A stretch of DNA of 64,000 nt from CAJINA01 sp964636125 (GCA_964636125.1 CAZWPX010000004.1:62001-126000), one strand, 5' to 3'. Shown: positions 33,680-42,253, counted from the stretch's first letter. Numbers and translations: made by a program. The notes: a model not told the origin generated them from the sequence alone.

Positions 33680-34387
33680 TTACGTTCGAGGGCGCCGCCA
33701 CAACCCCGGCGTCAAGACTCTGCGGGTTATCAGGCGGCTGAAAGTGCCGGTATTGCGCAGAAAATCCCGAAAAGGGTGAAAGTGGGATACGCGCGGGCCG
33801 TCCGCAGCATAGACCACTCCAACCGGGGCTTCAAGGATTGGCATTCCCTGTCGGCTGGCCTTGACCAGAACCTCGATCTCATACTGGTAGCGTCGGGCCC
33901 GTACCCCTAAACCCAAGGTTTCGGGAATGGGGTAGACCCGAAAGCCGCTCTGGGAGTCCTGCAGCCGGGGCCCGCCCGCCACCCAGACCCAGAAATTTGA
34001 AAACTCTCTGCCGGAACGGCTTGTCCACGGGGCAGACCCCATACCCCGCCGGCGTCCAACCACTATGGGTCTTTGGTTGCCTGAAATCACCTCCAGTAAT
34101 GCCCGGGCGTCCTGGGGATCATGCTGCCCATCCGCATCTATAGTGATGGCCCAGTCGGCAATAACGGCGGCTGCCCGCATGCCTGTCTCGAGGGCGGCCC
34201 CTTTCCCCAGGTTTGCCCGATGCTGTAGAAGCTTGACCCTTTTGAGGTCTGGCGGGAAAGGCGTGCTGGCCTCCGTGGAGCCATCATTGACTACAAACAC
34301 GGGAAAACCGAGTTCCAGAGCCTGGCGGGCTACACGGACAAGGGTCCGGGTATGGTTGTATACAGGGATAATAACGGCTGCACGCAT
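33680..34387 (-). CDS. Family 2 glycosyltransferase (DPM1-like)
   Basis: 235 residues with the GT-A fold of family 2. VIIPVYNHTRTL starts the fold, VVNDGST binds the nucleotide and TIDADGQHDP holds the metal-binding DxD. The ending SHFHPFRDFLRNTGTF is common in dolichol- or polyprenyl-phosphate-mannose-synthase-like enzymes. It matches the glycosyltransferase normally found in aryl-polyene clusters. Donor and acceptor are unknown. Confidence 0.87.
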   Translation of the reverse strand: MRAAVIIPVYNHTRTLVRVARQALELGFPVFVVNDGSTEASTPFPPDLKRVKLLQHRANLGKGAALETGMRAAAVIADWAITIDADGQHDPQDARALLEVISGNQRPIVVGRRRGMGSAPWTSRSGREFSNFWVWVAGGPRLQDSQSGFRVYPIPETLGLGVRARRYQYEIEVLVKASRQGMPILEAPVGVVYAADGPRVSHFHPFRDFLRNTGTFSRLITRRVLTPGLWRRPRT

Positions 34388-34446
34388 ATTCTTTAACCTT
34401 GGAGCCCCGGTCCGCGGAGGTCGACCAGGGTTATCGGGTCATGGTA

Positions 34447-36204
34447 TTAAAGTTGCTCGTTGGTATGAAATGCGGAACATTGCGCATCCAGTTCAGGCAA
34501 AACGGCCATGGCCCACGTGCCGGGTCCCATGTGGACGCCGGAAGTCAGCGAGAGCGGCGTCAGGATCACGTCGGCACTGGGATACACTGATTGGATGGCC
34601 GGTTGCACTTCGGTAGATACGCGTTCCAGGTTGTCAGTGTACTGCAGCAGGATCTTGGCTTTTTCGTCCGTGCCAAGCCGTCCGGCAAAATAGTCCAGCG
34701 CAAAAGGCAACTGACGGGCATTGTTCCGCACGACCCCGACTTTCCTGACGCCTTCCGCCCGCGGGCTGATGACAGGTTTTACATGGAACAGATCCCCGAA
34801 AAATCCGCCGGGTTTTGAGATCCGGCCACCAGCCGCAAGGTATTTGAGTTGATCCAGGAATACCAGCTCCAGGCATTTCTCAATGGCGGCCCTGGCGTAA
34901 GCGACCACCGCTGCAAGGGGGTTGCCCTGTTGGGCAAATTCGGCCACCGCCCGGGTGATCAGGCCAAGTCTTCCGGAGGCTGCCCCCGAATCCAGGACCG
35001 TCATATTTACAGGTGCCGCCTGATTTGCCTGCCAGTCACTGGCAATTTGATAAATGCCGGTGTAGGCGGACCCCACGCAGAGGTAGACTGCCTTGTCGAA
35101 ACGACTGCAAATACTCTCATAATTCTGGTGACGTTCAAAAACAGAAGCCTGCGCGGTAGAGATTCGGTGCCCGGCGCGCATACTTTTATATAGTGTACGG
35201 GGAGCAACGGCTGTTTCCAGGTAGGCCTGGTCACCAGAAATAACATAGCTGTCCATCAGGGTGACATCCAGGCGGTCGGCATCCTGCCGGGTGATTGATC
35301 CGGCGGCGTCTGATACAATATGAACTGTTTGGGCGTCTCTCCACAGCGCTGACCCTGCAGGGGGATCAGCCGCAATAGGTTCTGCCGACCAGTCTACCAG
35401 GCTGCCCCAGGTTTCCAGTTCCAGCCGGACAGCGTCCAGGTCTTTTGTGTGCAGGTGGATTTTGAGGTTGTCGCCATCTTGCACGGTAACGAGACTGCTG
35501 CCCAGCGCTTCCAGCTTACGGGACACTCCGGACGCTTCACCGGCTGTTTTTATGAGGGTGCTGATACAGACCTCATCTGAGCTTATTTTACGCGGCGGTC
35601 TTTGCTGGCGCAGCTTGCCTGCGAAGGTTTCGGGTATGGAGATATAGGCGGGGGTTTTCGCATAGAGAGTTTTGAAAAACCCTTCAAAAAAGAGAAACAT
35701 CCCCAGGGCGCCGGAATCGACCACGCCGGCGGCCTTAAGTTCAGGCAGCAGGTTGGGGGTGGTCTGGACGGCCTTTGCCAGGGTGTCGGTAAGTTTTGCG
35801 GTGGAAAGCTTCGCTGCGGTTGCAGATTGCCTTTCGAAAACTTCTCCAAGGGTTTTGAAAATCGTCAGCATGGTGCCAGGTTGCGGACTGGCTATGGAAT
35901 CCCAGGCCTTCTGGTTGCCTGAAATGATCCTGGACGACAGCTGGGTTGCGGACTCTGCGGACAGAAAGTCCCCTAGGAAGGCCGCCGCAATATTGCCGGA
36001 GTTACCAGTGGCGGCGCGCAGGAGTTTTGCGGTAATTTGACCGTTATCACTGAATATTTCTTTAATGGGCGCCAGGCTGATTTTAAGGTTTCTTCCGGTA
36101 TCCGCGTCAGCAACCGGGTAAACATTTATATCATCAAGGAGGTCAGCCCAGGCGGCCATCCGTTCATAGCCCGCAAGGGCTGCGGTTTTTAATTCTTTCT
36201 TCAT
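34447..36204 (-). CDS. Fatty acid kinase-like fusion: FakA-type DAK2 plus DegV (FakB) domains
   Basis: 585 residues in three parts. Residues 1-190 are a DhaL/DAK2 kinase domain with NVYPVADADTGRNL (magnesium and ATP site) and ATGNSGNI. Residues 205-275 match the FakA middle domain (LGSSLVTVQDGDNLKIHLHT). Residues 285-575 are a DegV/FakB fatty-acid-binding domain (VTLMDSYVISGD, FDKAVYLCVGSAYTG, VLDSGAASGRLGL, YLAAGGRISK). In Gram-positives FakA and FakB are separate and phosphorylate free fatty acids to acyl-phosphate. Here the kinase and its carrier are one chain within a lipid cluster, which suggests that a fatty acid is captured as starter or recycled. Confidence 0.85.
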   Translation of the reverse strand: MKKELKTAALAGYERMAAWADLLDDINVYPVADADTGRNLKISLAPIKEIFSDNGQITAKLLRAATGNSGNIAAAFLGDFLSAESATQLSSRIISGNQKAWDSIASPQPGTMLTIFKTLGEVFERQSATAAKLSTAKLTDTLAKAVQTTPNLLPELKAAGVVDSGALGMFLFFEGFFKTLYAKTPAYISIPETFAGKLRQQRPPRKISSDEVCISTLIKTAGEASGVSRKLEALGSSLVTVQDGDNLKIHLHTKDLDAVRLELETWGSLVDWSAEPIAADPPAGSALWRDAQTVHIVSDAAGSITRQDADRLDVTLMDSYVISGDQAYLETAVAPRTLYKSMRAGHRISTAQASVFERHQNYESICSRFDKAVYLCVGSAYTGIYQIASDWQANQAAPVNMTVLDSGAASGRLGLITRAVAEFAQQGNPLAAVVAYARAAIEKCLELVFLDQLKYLAAGGRISKPGGFFGDLFHVKPVISPRAEGVRKVGVVRNNARQLPFALDYFAGRLGTDEKAKILLQYTDNLERVSTEVQPAIQSVYPSADVILTPLSLTSGVHMGPGTWAMAVLPELDAQCSAFHTNEQL

Positions 36205-36206
36205 GG

Positions 36207-36617
36207 TCAGTCAAAGCCCAGGGCGTTTCTTATGTCTGCGGGGATCTCGAATTCAAGTTCCATGTCAGGGGTTTTTACTGCGACCTGTTCGCTTTGACAC
36301 CGGGCGCAGACTTTGTTGCTGCCTGCGATGCGAATCTCGAAGGCTGTGACAATTTTGTACCGGGCTTCGGTAATTGCGGCCTTACAGATGAATTCGGCAT
36401 TGGGTCCCAGGGGCGCAATATGTTTCACTGAGTTTCTGGTAATCGGGAAGAGAAACTGGTTTTCAACCTGGTAGCGGTACAGGTCGATTCCCGCATGTTC
36501 AAACAGGCCGAACCGGGCCACATCAAAATATTTAAAGTAGTTGCCGTGCCAGACCACCTGCATGGGGTCCAAGTCATGAAACGGAACTCTTAATTTGACT
36601 TCAAAACTTGCTGGCAT
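36207..36617 (-). CDS. Hotdog acyl-CoA thioesterase (YbgC-like)
   Basis: 136 residues. The motif PFHDLDPMQVVWHGNYFKYFDVAR is the 4HBT signature with its catalytic Asp; the rest follows the YbgC length and pattern. ATG 36617 has GAGG nine bases upstream; a longer start at 36671 would add 18 residues. It is the first gene of the second leftward operon and ends two bases before the fatty acid kinase gene, so it may release the fatty acid that the kinase uses. Confidence 0.83.
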   Translation of the reverse strand: MPASFEVKLRVPFHDLDPMQVVWHGNYFKYFDVARFGLFEHAGIDLYRYQVENQFLFPITRNSVKHIAPLGPNAEFICKAAITEARYKIVTAFEIRIAGSNKVCARCQSEQVAVKTPDMELEFEIPADIRNALGFD

Positions 36618-36689
36618 GCACGCTTTCCTCATCCTCAGGGCATCAGAATCCGAGGTGTTGATTTTTCCCACACCATGGGTATCACAGGT

Positions 36690-36884
36690 TTTTCAGGAAA
36701 GAAAGGGGCCGGTTGATACCGGAGCCTGTATTCACTATCTGGATACAGGCGGCCCCCAGGCCATTTTTTAGCCGGTTATCAATGGCGGCCCGCATTTTTC
36801 GATAGCACCAGTCACACAGGCAAAGTTTGCCCCCGCAGGCCCCTATGACCCACTCTCCATATGGGGTTTTATGGTACTGACCGG
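36690..36884 (-). pseudogene. Fragment of a methylated-DNA-cysteine methyltransferase gene
   Basis: The minus strand encodes about 60 residues that match the N-terminal domain of Ogt-type DNA repair methyltransferases: TPYGEWVIGACGGKLCLCDW followed by CYRKMRAAIDNRL. After this the sequence loses similarity and stops; the catalytic PCHR domain is missing and nothing downstream supplies it. It is a truncated remnant. Recognition rests on memory of the GKLCLCDWxYRKMR pattern. Confidence 0.5.
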
Positions 36885-36958
36885 CATTTTGATTCTTATT
36901 AGGCTGTAAATCTTTATTCGACCAAAAAACCTGGTCCTCAGGGCCAGGATGCTTTACA

Positions 36959-37243
36959 TTACGGGTGCTTGGCGACATCCGAAACCCGAGCGGCGTGTCG
37001 GACCCGGCCAGGTGTATTGACTGATATCCACCCTGCGCAGCCGGTACATTCATCCGGGGCAATCTCAGCAAAGTAATGCGAATTGATCACCTTGGAAGTC
37101 GGGCTGCCCAGGTCATTGATGCCTCTTAAGACACAGTCAAAATACATCCTGGATTGACTGCTCTCGATGATACTGGACACTTTCTCATAGGGGAGCGCGG
37201 CCTGGATGCCATTAATCTCAGATTCGATGGGCACCACCTGCAT
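36959..37243 (-). pseudogene. Remnant of a 4Fe-4S ferredoxin-type protein gene
   Basis: A minus-strand frame of 94 codons starts QVVPIESEI and LPYEKVSSIIESS and continues SHYFAEIAPDECTGCAG. Intact relatives have several cysteines between these two blocks and a full CxxCxxCxxxCP cluster at the second. Here the middle is deleted and the cluster stops at ECTGCAGWIS, with no third or fourth Cys in place. It reads as an internally deleted, truncated remnant of a dicluster ferredoxin-like protein. Confidence 0.5.
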
Positions 37244-37330
37244 GAGCTAGGGCTTATTGGGAAAAAAATTGGGGCCCATAGACCTGCCCGTATGCTTCGC
37301 ACATCTCGGCCAGTTCGCGGTTAACTCGGT

Positions 37331-37560
37331 CTATCTCAACTTCTCCAGAATGGCCTGCCCAACCGCAAGATTCATCTCCTCATCATTTACGAGCAGGATG
37401 GTCGCTGTACCTTCGATCAGCATGCCATCTGCAGTCGCCTCTCCGAGAGGGGCTTTCGTTTCCGTCCATGGCAGAAAAATTTGAAACGTGGTCCCCGGCA
37501 ACAGTGCTGCGGACCGTGATCGCCCCATCGTGATTGGTGCTGGTTCCATAAGCCGTTGCA
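37331..37560 (-). pseudogene. Remnant of a hybrid histidine kinase
   Basis: Two overlapping minus-strand frames together rebuild one protein segment. One frame gives NHDGAITVRSTVAG, the end of a kinase ATPase domain. The next frame continues GTTFQIFLPW and, after a linker, GTATILLVNDEEMNLAVGQ and AILEKL, the start of a receiver domain. A frameshift separates them and a stop follows, so the gene is dead. It directly abuts the end of the sigma54-type regulator gene, which is intact. Confidence 0.6.
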
Positions 37561-37568
37561 AGGCCAGA

Positions 37569-39302
37569 CTATCGGGCATCAGCATGCGGATGAAGGCCAT
37601 ATTTCTGAATTTTGCGCTGCAAGGAGCGGCGGGGAATCTGAAGCATGCTGGCCGTTTTACCGCGATGCCATTTGGTTTGCTGTAAAGCAGCCTGGATAAC
37701 CCTTTGCTCCAGAGACTCCAGCGTGTCACGCAAGCCGGTAGCGGAGGCTGGCTCCACTTCGAACTCCATTTGCTGCTTCCCCGGTAAGGTGACATAATCA
37801 GTGGCCAGATATCTTTGAATCGTGTTCATCAGTTCGCGCACGTTTCCGGGCCACTCGTAATGGTAGAACATGTCTCTGAGTTTTCCCGGCAGGTCAGCCA
37901 TTTTGCGATCGGCGCCCTGTTGCGCAAGGATGTGTTCCGCCAGCAACGGAATGTCTTCCCGTCGTTCCCGCAGGGGGGGGAGGTAGATTTCAATTACCTG
38001 GATGCGATAGAACAGGTCCTGCCTGAACTTTCCCTGGCGGATCAGGTCGGCAAGGTCCTGGTTGGTCGCGGCCACAACGTGTATATCCGCCCTTTTGGCA
38101 GTTACATCACCCACGGGGGTGTATTCGCCACTTTCGAGAACACGAAGCAGTTTGACCTGCATGGCCAGGGGGAGTTCGCCGATTTCATCGAGGAACAGGG
38201 TTCCCTGGTGAGCAGCGTCCAGAAACCCGGGCTCATCCTTGATCGCATCCGTAAAGGCCCCTTTCCGGTGTCCGAAAAACTCCCTTTCAAAAAGGGTTTC
38301 GGTCACGGCGCCGCAATTTACAGTCACAAATGGTTCATTGTTGTGATAACGCAGATCATGAATGGTCTGGGCGGCCAACTCTTTACCCGTCCCTGACTCT
38401 CCGGAGATGACAACCGGATATTCAGTCGCAGCCGCCTTGGAGATGAGCTCGTATACCATCTGCATGGTTGGACTGCGGCCGATAATACCTCCGAATTTAT
38501 ACCGGTCCCGATTGGTCATCTTTAGCGCCGTGTTTTCCTGAAGCAGCTGTTCCTTTTCCTGTTCCATCTGTTTTTGATACGTTAAGTCGCGTATAGCCGT
38601 GACGCTCACCTGCTCATCCTGCAGGGGCAGTTTTTTGGTGCGGACCTCAACAGGGGTACGCTTAGCTCCCTTGCCGACGGCGTCGCATTCAAAAGGCAAA
38701 GCCTGGTTTGAATTCACACGACCATGATGATCAGGGGGCATCAGTTGGGCCATGTCCGTGGCAATCAACTCGGCTTCCTGATAGCCAAACAGTCTGGCAG
38801 CCTCCTCATTGACATCAATAATAACACCATCGGCGTGGATCAGGATCCCTTCAAAGGCCGCTGCCGCCAGGGTTTTAAAGCGGGCTTTTTCCGCATGCAG
38901 TTTCCGTTGAAGATTGCGAATTCTCAGATGGGTCTCGACCCGCAGCAGCACTTCTTTTTCATGGAATGGTTTGGTGATATAGTCTACGCCGCCCACCTCA
39001 AAACCTTTCATTTTATCTTCCAGTTCATTCAAAGCGCTGAGGAAGATGATGGGAATATCACGTGTTTGTTTATCGGCTTTCAGGGCATGGCAAACCGCAT
39101 AGCCATCCATCCCGGGCATCATGATATCCAGGAGAATCAGATCGGGACGTTCCTTAAGAGTTGTTGCCAGGGCGTGCGCCCCCGATGGTGCCGGCCGGAC
39201 TCTGTAGCCCTGGTCAGTGAGCATGTTGGTCAACAAGCGCAGATTGTCCGGGGTGTCATCAACAATGAGGATATTTTCCTGGGTAGACCGCTCAGTTGTC
39301 AT
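37569..39302 (-). CDS. NtrC-type response regulator (REC-PAS-sigma54 AAA+-Fis)
   Basis: 577 residues. The receiver domain (10-125) has phospho-acceptor Asp59 (LLDIMMPGMDG). A PAS domain (about 145-250) follows. The AAA+ domain (275-510) has Walker A GESGTGKE and Walker B GTLFLDEIGE. The C-terminal Fis-type helix-turn-helix is GKTASMLQIPRRSLQRKIQKYG. The sigma54-contact loop reads GAFTDA, not the usual GAFTGA. It is transcribed away from the large signalling gene train, and its likely binding sites and a -24/-12 promoter lie in the shared upstream region. Confidence 0.92.
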   Translation of the reverse strand: MTTERSTQENILIVDDTPDNLRLLTNMLTDQGYRVRPAPSGAHALATTLKERPDLILLDIMMPGMDGYAVCHALKADKQTRDIPIIFLSALNELEDKMKGFEVGGVDYITKPFHEKEVLLRVETHLRIRNLQRKLHAEKARFKTLAAAAFEGILIHADGVIIDVNEEAARLFGYQEAELIATDMAQLMPPDHHGRVNSNQALPFECDAVGKGAKRTPVEVRTKKLPLQDEQVSVTAIRDLTYQKQMEQEKEQLLQENTALKMTNRDRYKFGGIIGRSPTMQMVYELISKAAATEYPVVISGESGTGKELAAQTIHDLRYHNNEPFVTVNCGAVTETLFEREFFGHRKGAFTDAIKDEPGFLDAAHQGTLFLDEIGELPLAMQVKLLRVLESGEYTPVGDVTAKRADIHVVAATNQDLADLIRQGKFRQDLFYRIQVIEIYLPPLRERREDIPLLAEHILAQQGADRKMADLPGKLRDMFYHYEWPGNVRELMNTIQRYLATDYVTLPGKQQMEFEVEPASATGLRDTLESLEQRVIQAALQQTKWHRGKTASMLQIPRRSLQRKIQKYGLHPHADAR

Positions 39303-39371
39303 CGGATTACGCTCCTTGCCGGAGATTCAGTGAAACCTGACTGATTAACACTTATAGCATATTTTGCCGAA

Positions 39372-39407
39372 TTGTGACATTTTGTCTTATTGTTGTGACA
39401 TTTTGTC
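39372..39407. promoter_or_regulatory. Tandem palindromic operator, two copies 21 bp apart
   Basis: The 15-base sequence TTGTGACATTTTGTC occurs twice without mismatch, at 39372-39386 and 39393-39407. Each copy contains the palindrome GACA-TTT-TGTC. The 21-bp period is two helical turns, so two dimers would bind on the same face. The repeats are 70 bp upstream of the regulator gene and about 180 bp upstream of the -24/-12 promoter, the usual place for an enhancer of a sigma54 activator. The regulator at 37569 is the natural candidate to bind it. Confidence 0.7.
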
Positions 39408-39585
39408 CAATGTTTAAAAGTTATATTAAATTCAGTATGTTAGATAGTTAATTGGCGTATATTGTGGGACAGCCGGGCAGAAATTATTTTACACGGATGC
39501 TTGGGCTCCGGTCGTTATGGCCAGGATATTGTTGATATCATAGCAGATATTCACTTAAGGAGATGTGGTGGCAGCACACTGCGGG

Positions 39586-39601
39586 TGGCATATATTTTGC
39601 G
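39586..39601 (+). promoter_or_regulatory. Sigma54 (-24/-12) promoter of the signalling gene train
   Basis: The sequence TGGCATATATTTTGCG has GG and GC separated by exactly ten bases and matches the TGGCAC-N5-TTGC consensus at all but one core position. Transcription would start near 39612, 60 bp before the TonB-dependent receptor start codon. Together with the upstream repeats and the divergent NtrC-type gene this forms a complete sigma54 control unit. Confidence 0.7.
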
Positions 39602-39671
39602 ATATCAAAAGATTTACACGGTCTCTCATGGGTTGTTTTTATAGACAAAAAAAAAGAGTTGGGGTGAGCCT

Positions 39672-41642
39672 ATGAAACATCTGGTTTGTACATTCCGAGT
39701 GGCTGTCATGGTCATGATTTTCCTCTGGGGAATTGGTGCAACTTCGGCGGGTGCCGCTGATTTGACCGTTGAAGGCGGTAAAAAACCGGAAGCCGTATTG
39801 CTGGCTGCGAATCTTACGGGCACTGAAGATGATCAGGATAGAGAAGAGATGCTGGAACTGCTGGCGGTTCTGGATGAGGAGACCAAAGTCGCCACCAAGA
39901 CGAAAATGAACAACGATTATGTCCCCGGGATGGTCAGTGTGCTGCATGGTGACCATCTCGAAGCCCTGGGAATTCATACCGTTGCAGAGGCCCTGTCGCT
40001 TGTGCCGGGTATTCAAATGGGGCGAATTACGACCGGCGAGCCCACGGCTAAAGTCCGCGGGGTAGCCTACCCATTCAATGCTGGCAATATAAAAGTGATG
40101 CTCAACTCCATTGCTTTGAGCCGCGAGAGTTCCGGCATCAACTCATCGGTTTTATTAACCCCGGTGGCCCAGGTGGAGCGGATAGAGATCATTCGCGGTC
40201 CCGGTTCCATCATTTACGGGGATTTTGCTGTCCTGGGCCTGGTGAATATAATTACTAGGAAAACCGGGGGACGGGTCTTTGGCAGCGGCGGTAGTGATGA
40301 TTCTTATAGTGCCGGAGGCCACTATACCTATCGTGATGAGGATCAGGACTTCACCCTGGGTGCCAATATTTCCGTGGCGGATGGTGGTGAGAGCGCTGCT
40401 TCCCAGGGCAAAAATCCCGAGGAGGAACGTGTTACCGGCGTTTTCAACTTTAACTATAAAAAATTCACCTTGACTGCCGAAGGGGTCCAAAAGAACCTGG
40501 ATCTGGATATGTGGACCCCCCCCCGGCCGCCACCTAACCGGCCCAGAATCGTAAGAGCCTCTTCTGAAGAAGATTCCTGGGCCATCGAAGGCCGGCAGGT
40601 GGTTGAATTGTCTGGCAGCGCCACAGTGGAGGCCTATCTTTCCTACCTGCAGAACAGTTGGGATTCAGAAATTCCTCTCTTTGAATTTAAGGGGGACCGG
40701 GTGGAGACCGGCTTGGACCTGGGCTGGTCGCCCTGGGCACGCCATGAGATGCTGTTCAGCTTCTCGTATGCGCATTCCGAAATCGACGATGCCGTCAACC
40801 AGCCTCCGATGAGACCGGGGATAGTGGTTTCCGGACTGGAGCGGCACAATTATTCTTTTAGCATCCAGGACCAGGTGGATTTGAGCGAGCAGTTTGTGCT
40901 GACGCTCGGACTGCGCTTTGATGATTACAACGATGTCGGCAGCAACCTGACCCCCCGCATTGCCGGTGTCTACCGTTTGGGCGAGCACCATGTAATCAAA
41001 GCCCAGTACTCGGAAGGCTTCCGGGCCCCCACTTTCTGGGAACTCTACAATAGCGGCAGTTTAAATGAACAACTCGAATTCGAGGTGAACAGGACCACTG
41101 AACTGGCCTACATTTATCGGCGTCCGGAAGCGGTGGCCCGGATCACCGGTTACTATTCGGAAATTGACGGCAGTCTTTTAGTGACACCGGGCGGGAGTGG
41201 AAATAATGTGGGCATAGATTCCAAGGGCGTTGAAATGGAATGGGAACAGCAAATCAATGCCCATTTTCGCTGGCTGGCGAACATATCCTATAACGACACC
41301 AGCGATGGACGTAATTGGCAGGCGGATAACACCCCCATCGGGGTCGCCGACTGGCTTGGCAATCTGGCCTTCTACCTTAAGCCGGCCGCTAAATTCATGC
41401 TGACCGGACGCCTGTTGTATGTGGGTGACCGGCACATAGCCAACGGTTATGTGGGCGGGTATAGCAATGTTGATTTCACCCTTTCGCGTATGGATTTAGT
41501 TCGCCAGGGAATTACCTTGCGGGTTGGTATAAAGAACCTTTGCAATGACGCCAATACCTATCTGACCGAACGCTTGACCGGTCTAATGACAGATGAGTTT
41601 CAGGGCCGCACCGGCTGGATGCAACTGTCGTATGATTTCTAA
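39672..41642 (+). CDS. TonB-dependent outer membrane receptor
   Basis: 656 residues. A signal peptide (1-29, ending TSAGAA) is followed by a TonB-box-like segment DEETKVATKTKM and the plug domain (PGMVSVLHGDHL, SLVPGIQM, VKVMLNS-like, QVERIEIIRGPGSIIYGDFAVLGLVNI). The rest is a 22-strand-type beta barrel ending in the aromatic WMQLSYDF. Such receptors import or sense ligands at the outer membrane with energy from TonB. The start of this subtype is known to sit beside YfiR-type periplasmic proteins and hybrid kinases, as here. The ligand is unknown. Confidence 0.92.
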   Translation: MKHLVCTFRVAVMVMIFLWGIGATSAGAADLTVEGGKKPEAVLLAANLTGTEDDQDREEMLELLAVLDEETKVATKTKMNNDYVPGMVSVLHGDHLEALGIHTVAEALSLVPGIQMGRITTGEPTAKVRGVAYPFNAGNIKVMLNSIALSRESSGINSSVLLTPVAQVERIEIIRGPGSIIYGDFAVLGLVNIITRKTGGRVFGSGGSDDSYSAGGHYTYRDEDQDFTLGANISVADGGESAASQGKNPEEERVTGVFNFNYKKFTLTAEGVQKNLDLDMWTPPRPPPNRPRIVRASSEEDSWAIEGRQVVELSGSATVEAYLSYLQNSWDSEIPLFEFKGDRVETGLDLGWSPWARHEMLFSFSYAHSEIDDAVNQPPMRPGIVVSGLERHNYSFSIQDQVDLSEQFVLTLGLRFDDYNDVGSNLTPRIAGVYRLGEHHVIKAQYSEGFRAPTFWELYNSGSLNEQLEFEVNRTTELAYIYRRPEAVARITGYYSEIDGSLLVTPGGSGNNVGIDSKGVEMEWEQQINAHFRWLANISYNDTSDGRNWQADNTPIGVADWLGNLAFYLKPAAKFMLTGRLLYVGDRHIANGYVGGYSNVDFTLSRMDLVRQGITLRVGIKNLCNDANTYLTERLTGLMTDEFQGRTGWMQLSYDF

Positions 41643-41650
41643 TACAGGAT

Positions 41651-42253
41651 TTGATTGTCTTGAGAACGATATCCCCTAGCAAATTGTTACACAGATTGGC
41701 GTTTGCGCTTTTCTTCGTGACAGCCTTTGCATACGCGGCGAGTCCATCGATTTCCGATGAATTCGTTGATCGCCGGATATCGGCCGGCGCCAAGTTGTTT
41801 CGGGCCCTGCTGGCAGCGGATGTCGATATTGCCGGGAAGGTCGGGGGGGACGGACATCTCAGGCTCGGCCTGCTCTATATCGATGATGTTAAAAATGCTG
41901 AAAAAGTCGCTGATACCCTCCTGAAAAGGGCTGATCCCAGGATTCGAAAAATCAACGCCAGCATCAAAGTCGTAACCTTTGCTGATTGTGTGCATGAACA
42001 GGCCGACCGATTTGCCGGCATTTTCCTGACCCAGAGGTTAAGTGATGCTGAAGTTAAAGCCCTCATTGAATATGCCAATGAACAGAACCTGATCATTTTT
42101 TCTCCTTTTGAGGGAGACGTAGAGCGGGGCGTGCAAAGCGGTATCGCCGTGGAAGCCCGGGTCCGTCCATACGTCAATACGAAAGCCTTACAAACTGCGA
42201 ATGTGCGTTTAAAATCCTTTTTTATGAGGGTGGCCAAACACTATGATGAATAA
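41651..42253 (+). CDS. YfiR family periplasmic protein (DUF4154)
   Basis: 200 residues. An N-terminal signal peptide (LAFALFFVTAFAYAA) is followed by the DUF4154 pattern: LRLGLLYIDDVKNAEKVADTL, AGIFLTQRLSDAEVKALIEYA and the ending NVRLKSFFMRVAKHYDE. YfiR of Pseudomonas is a periplasmic repressor of a membrane diguanylate cyclase. The start is a TTG, either 41651 or 41660. The gene overlaps the next kinase by 11 bases, which makes that kinase its likely partner. Confidence 0.78.
   Translation: MIVLRTISPSKLLHRLAFALFFVTAFAYAASPSISDEFVDRRISAGAKLFRALLAADVDIAGKVGGDGHLRLGLLYIDDVKNAEKVADTLLKRADPRIRKINASIKVVTFADCVHEQADRFAGIFLTQRLSDAEVKALIEYANEQNLIIFSPFEGDVERGVQSGIAVEARVRPYVNTKALQTANVRLKSFFMRVAKHYDE

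Noticed and set aside
6325..36617. Calling the cluster a ladderane or a standard aryl-polyene pathway
   Set aside because: No phytoene-desaturase-like gene supports the first and no aryl starter enzyme the second; the mixture is only stated as a hypothesis.
37257..37484. Plus-strand frame of 75 codons
   Set aside because: It is the antisense of the hybrid-kinase remnant, whose minus-strand reading has clear domain motifs.
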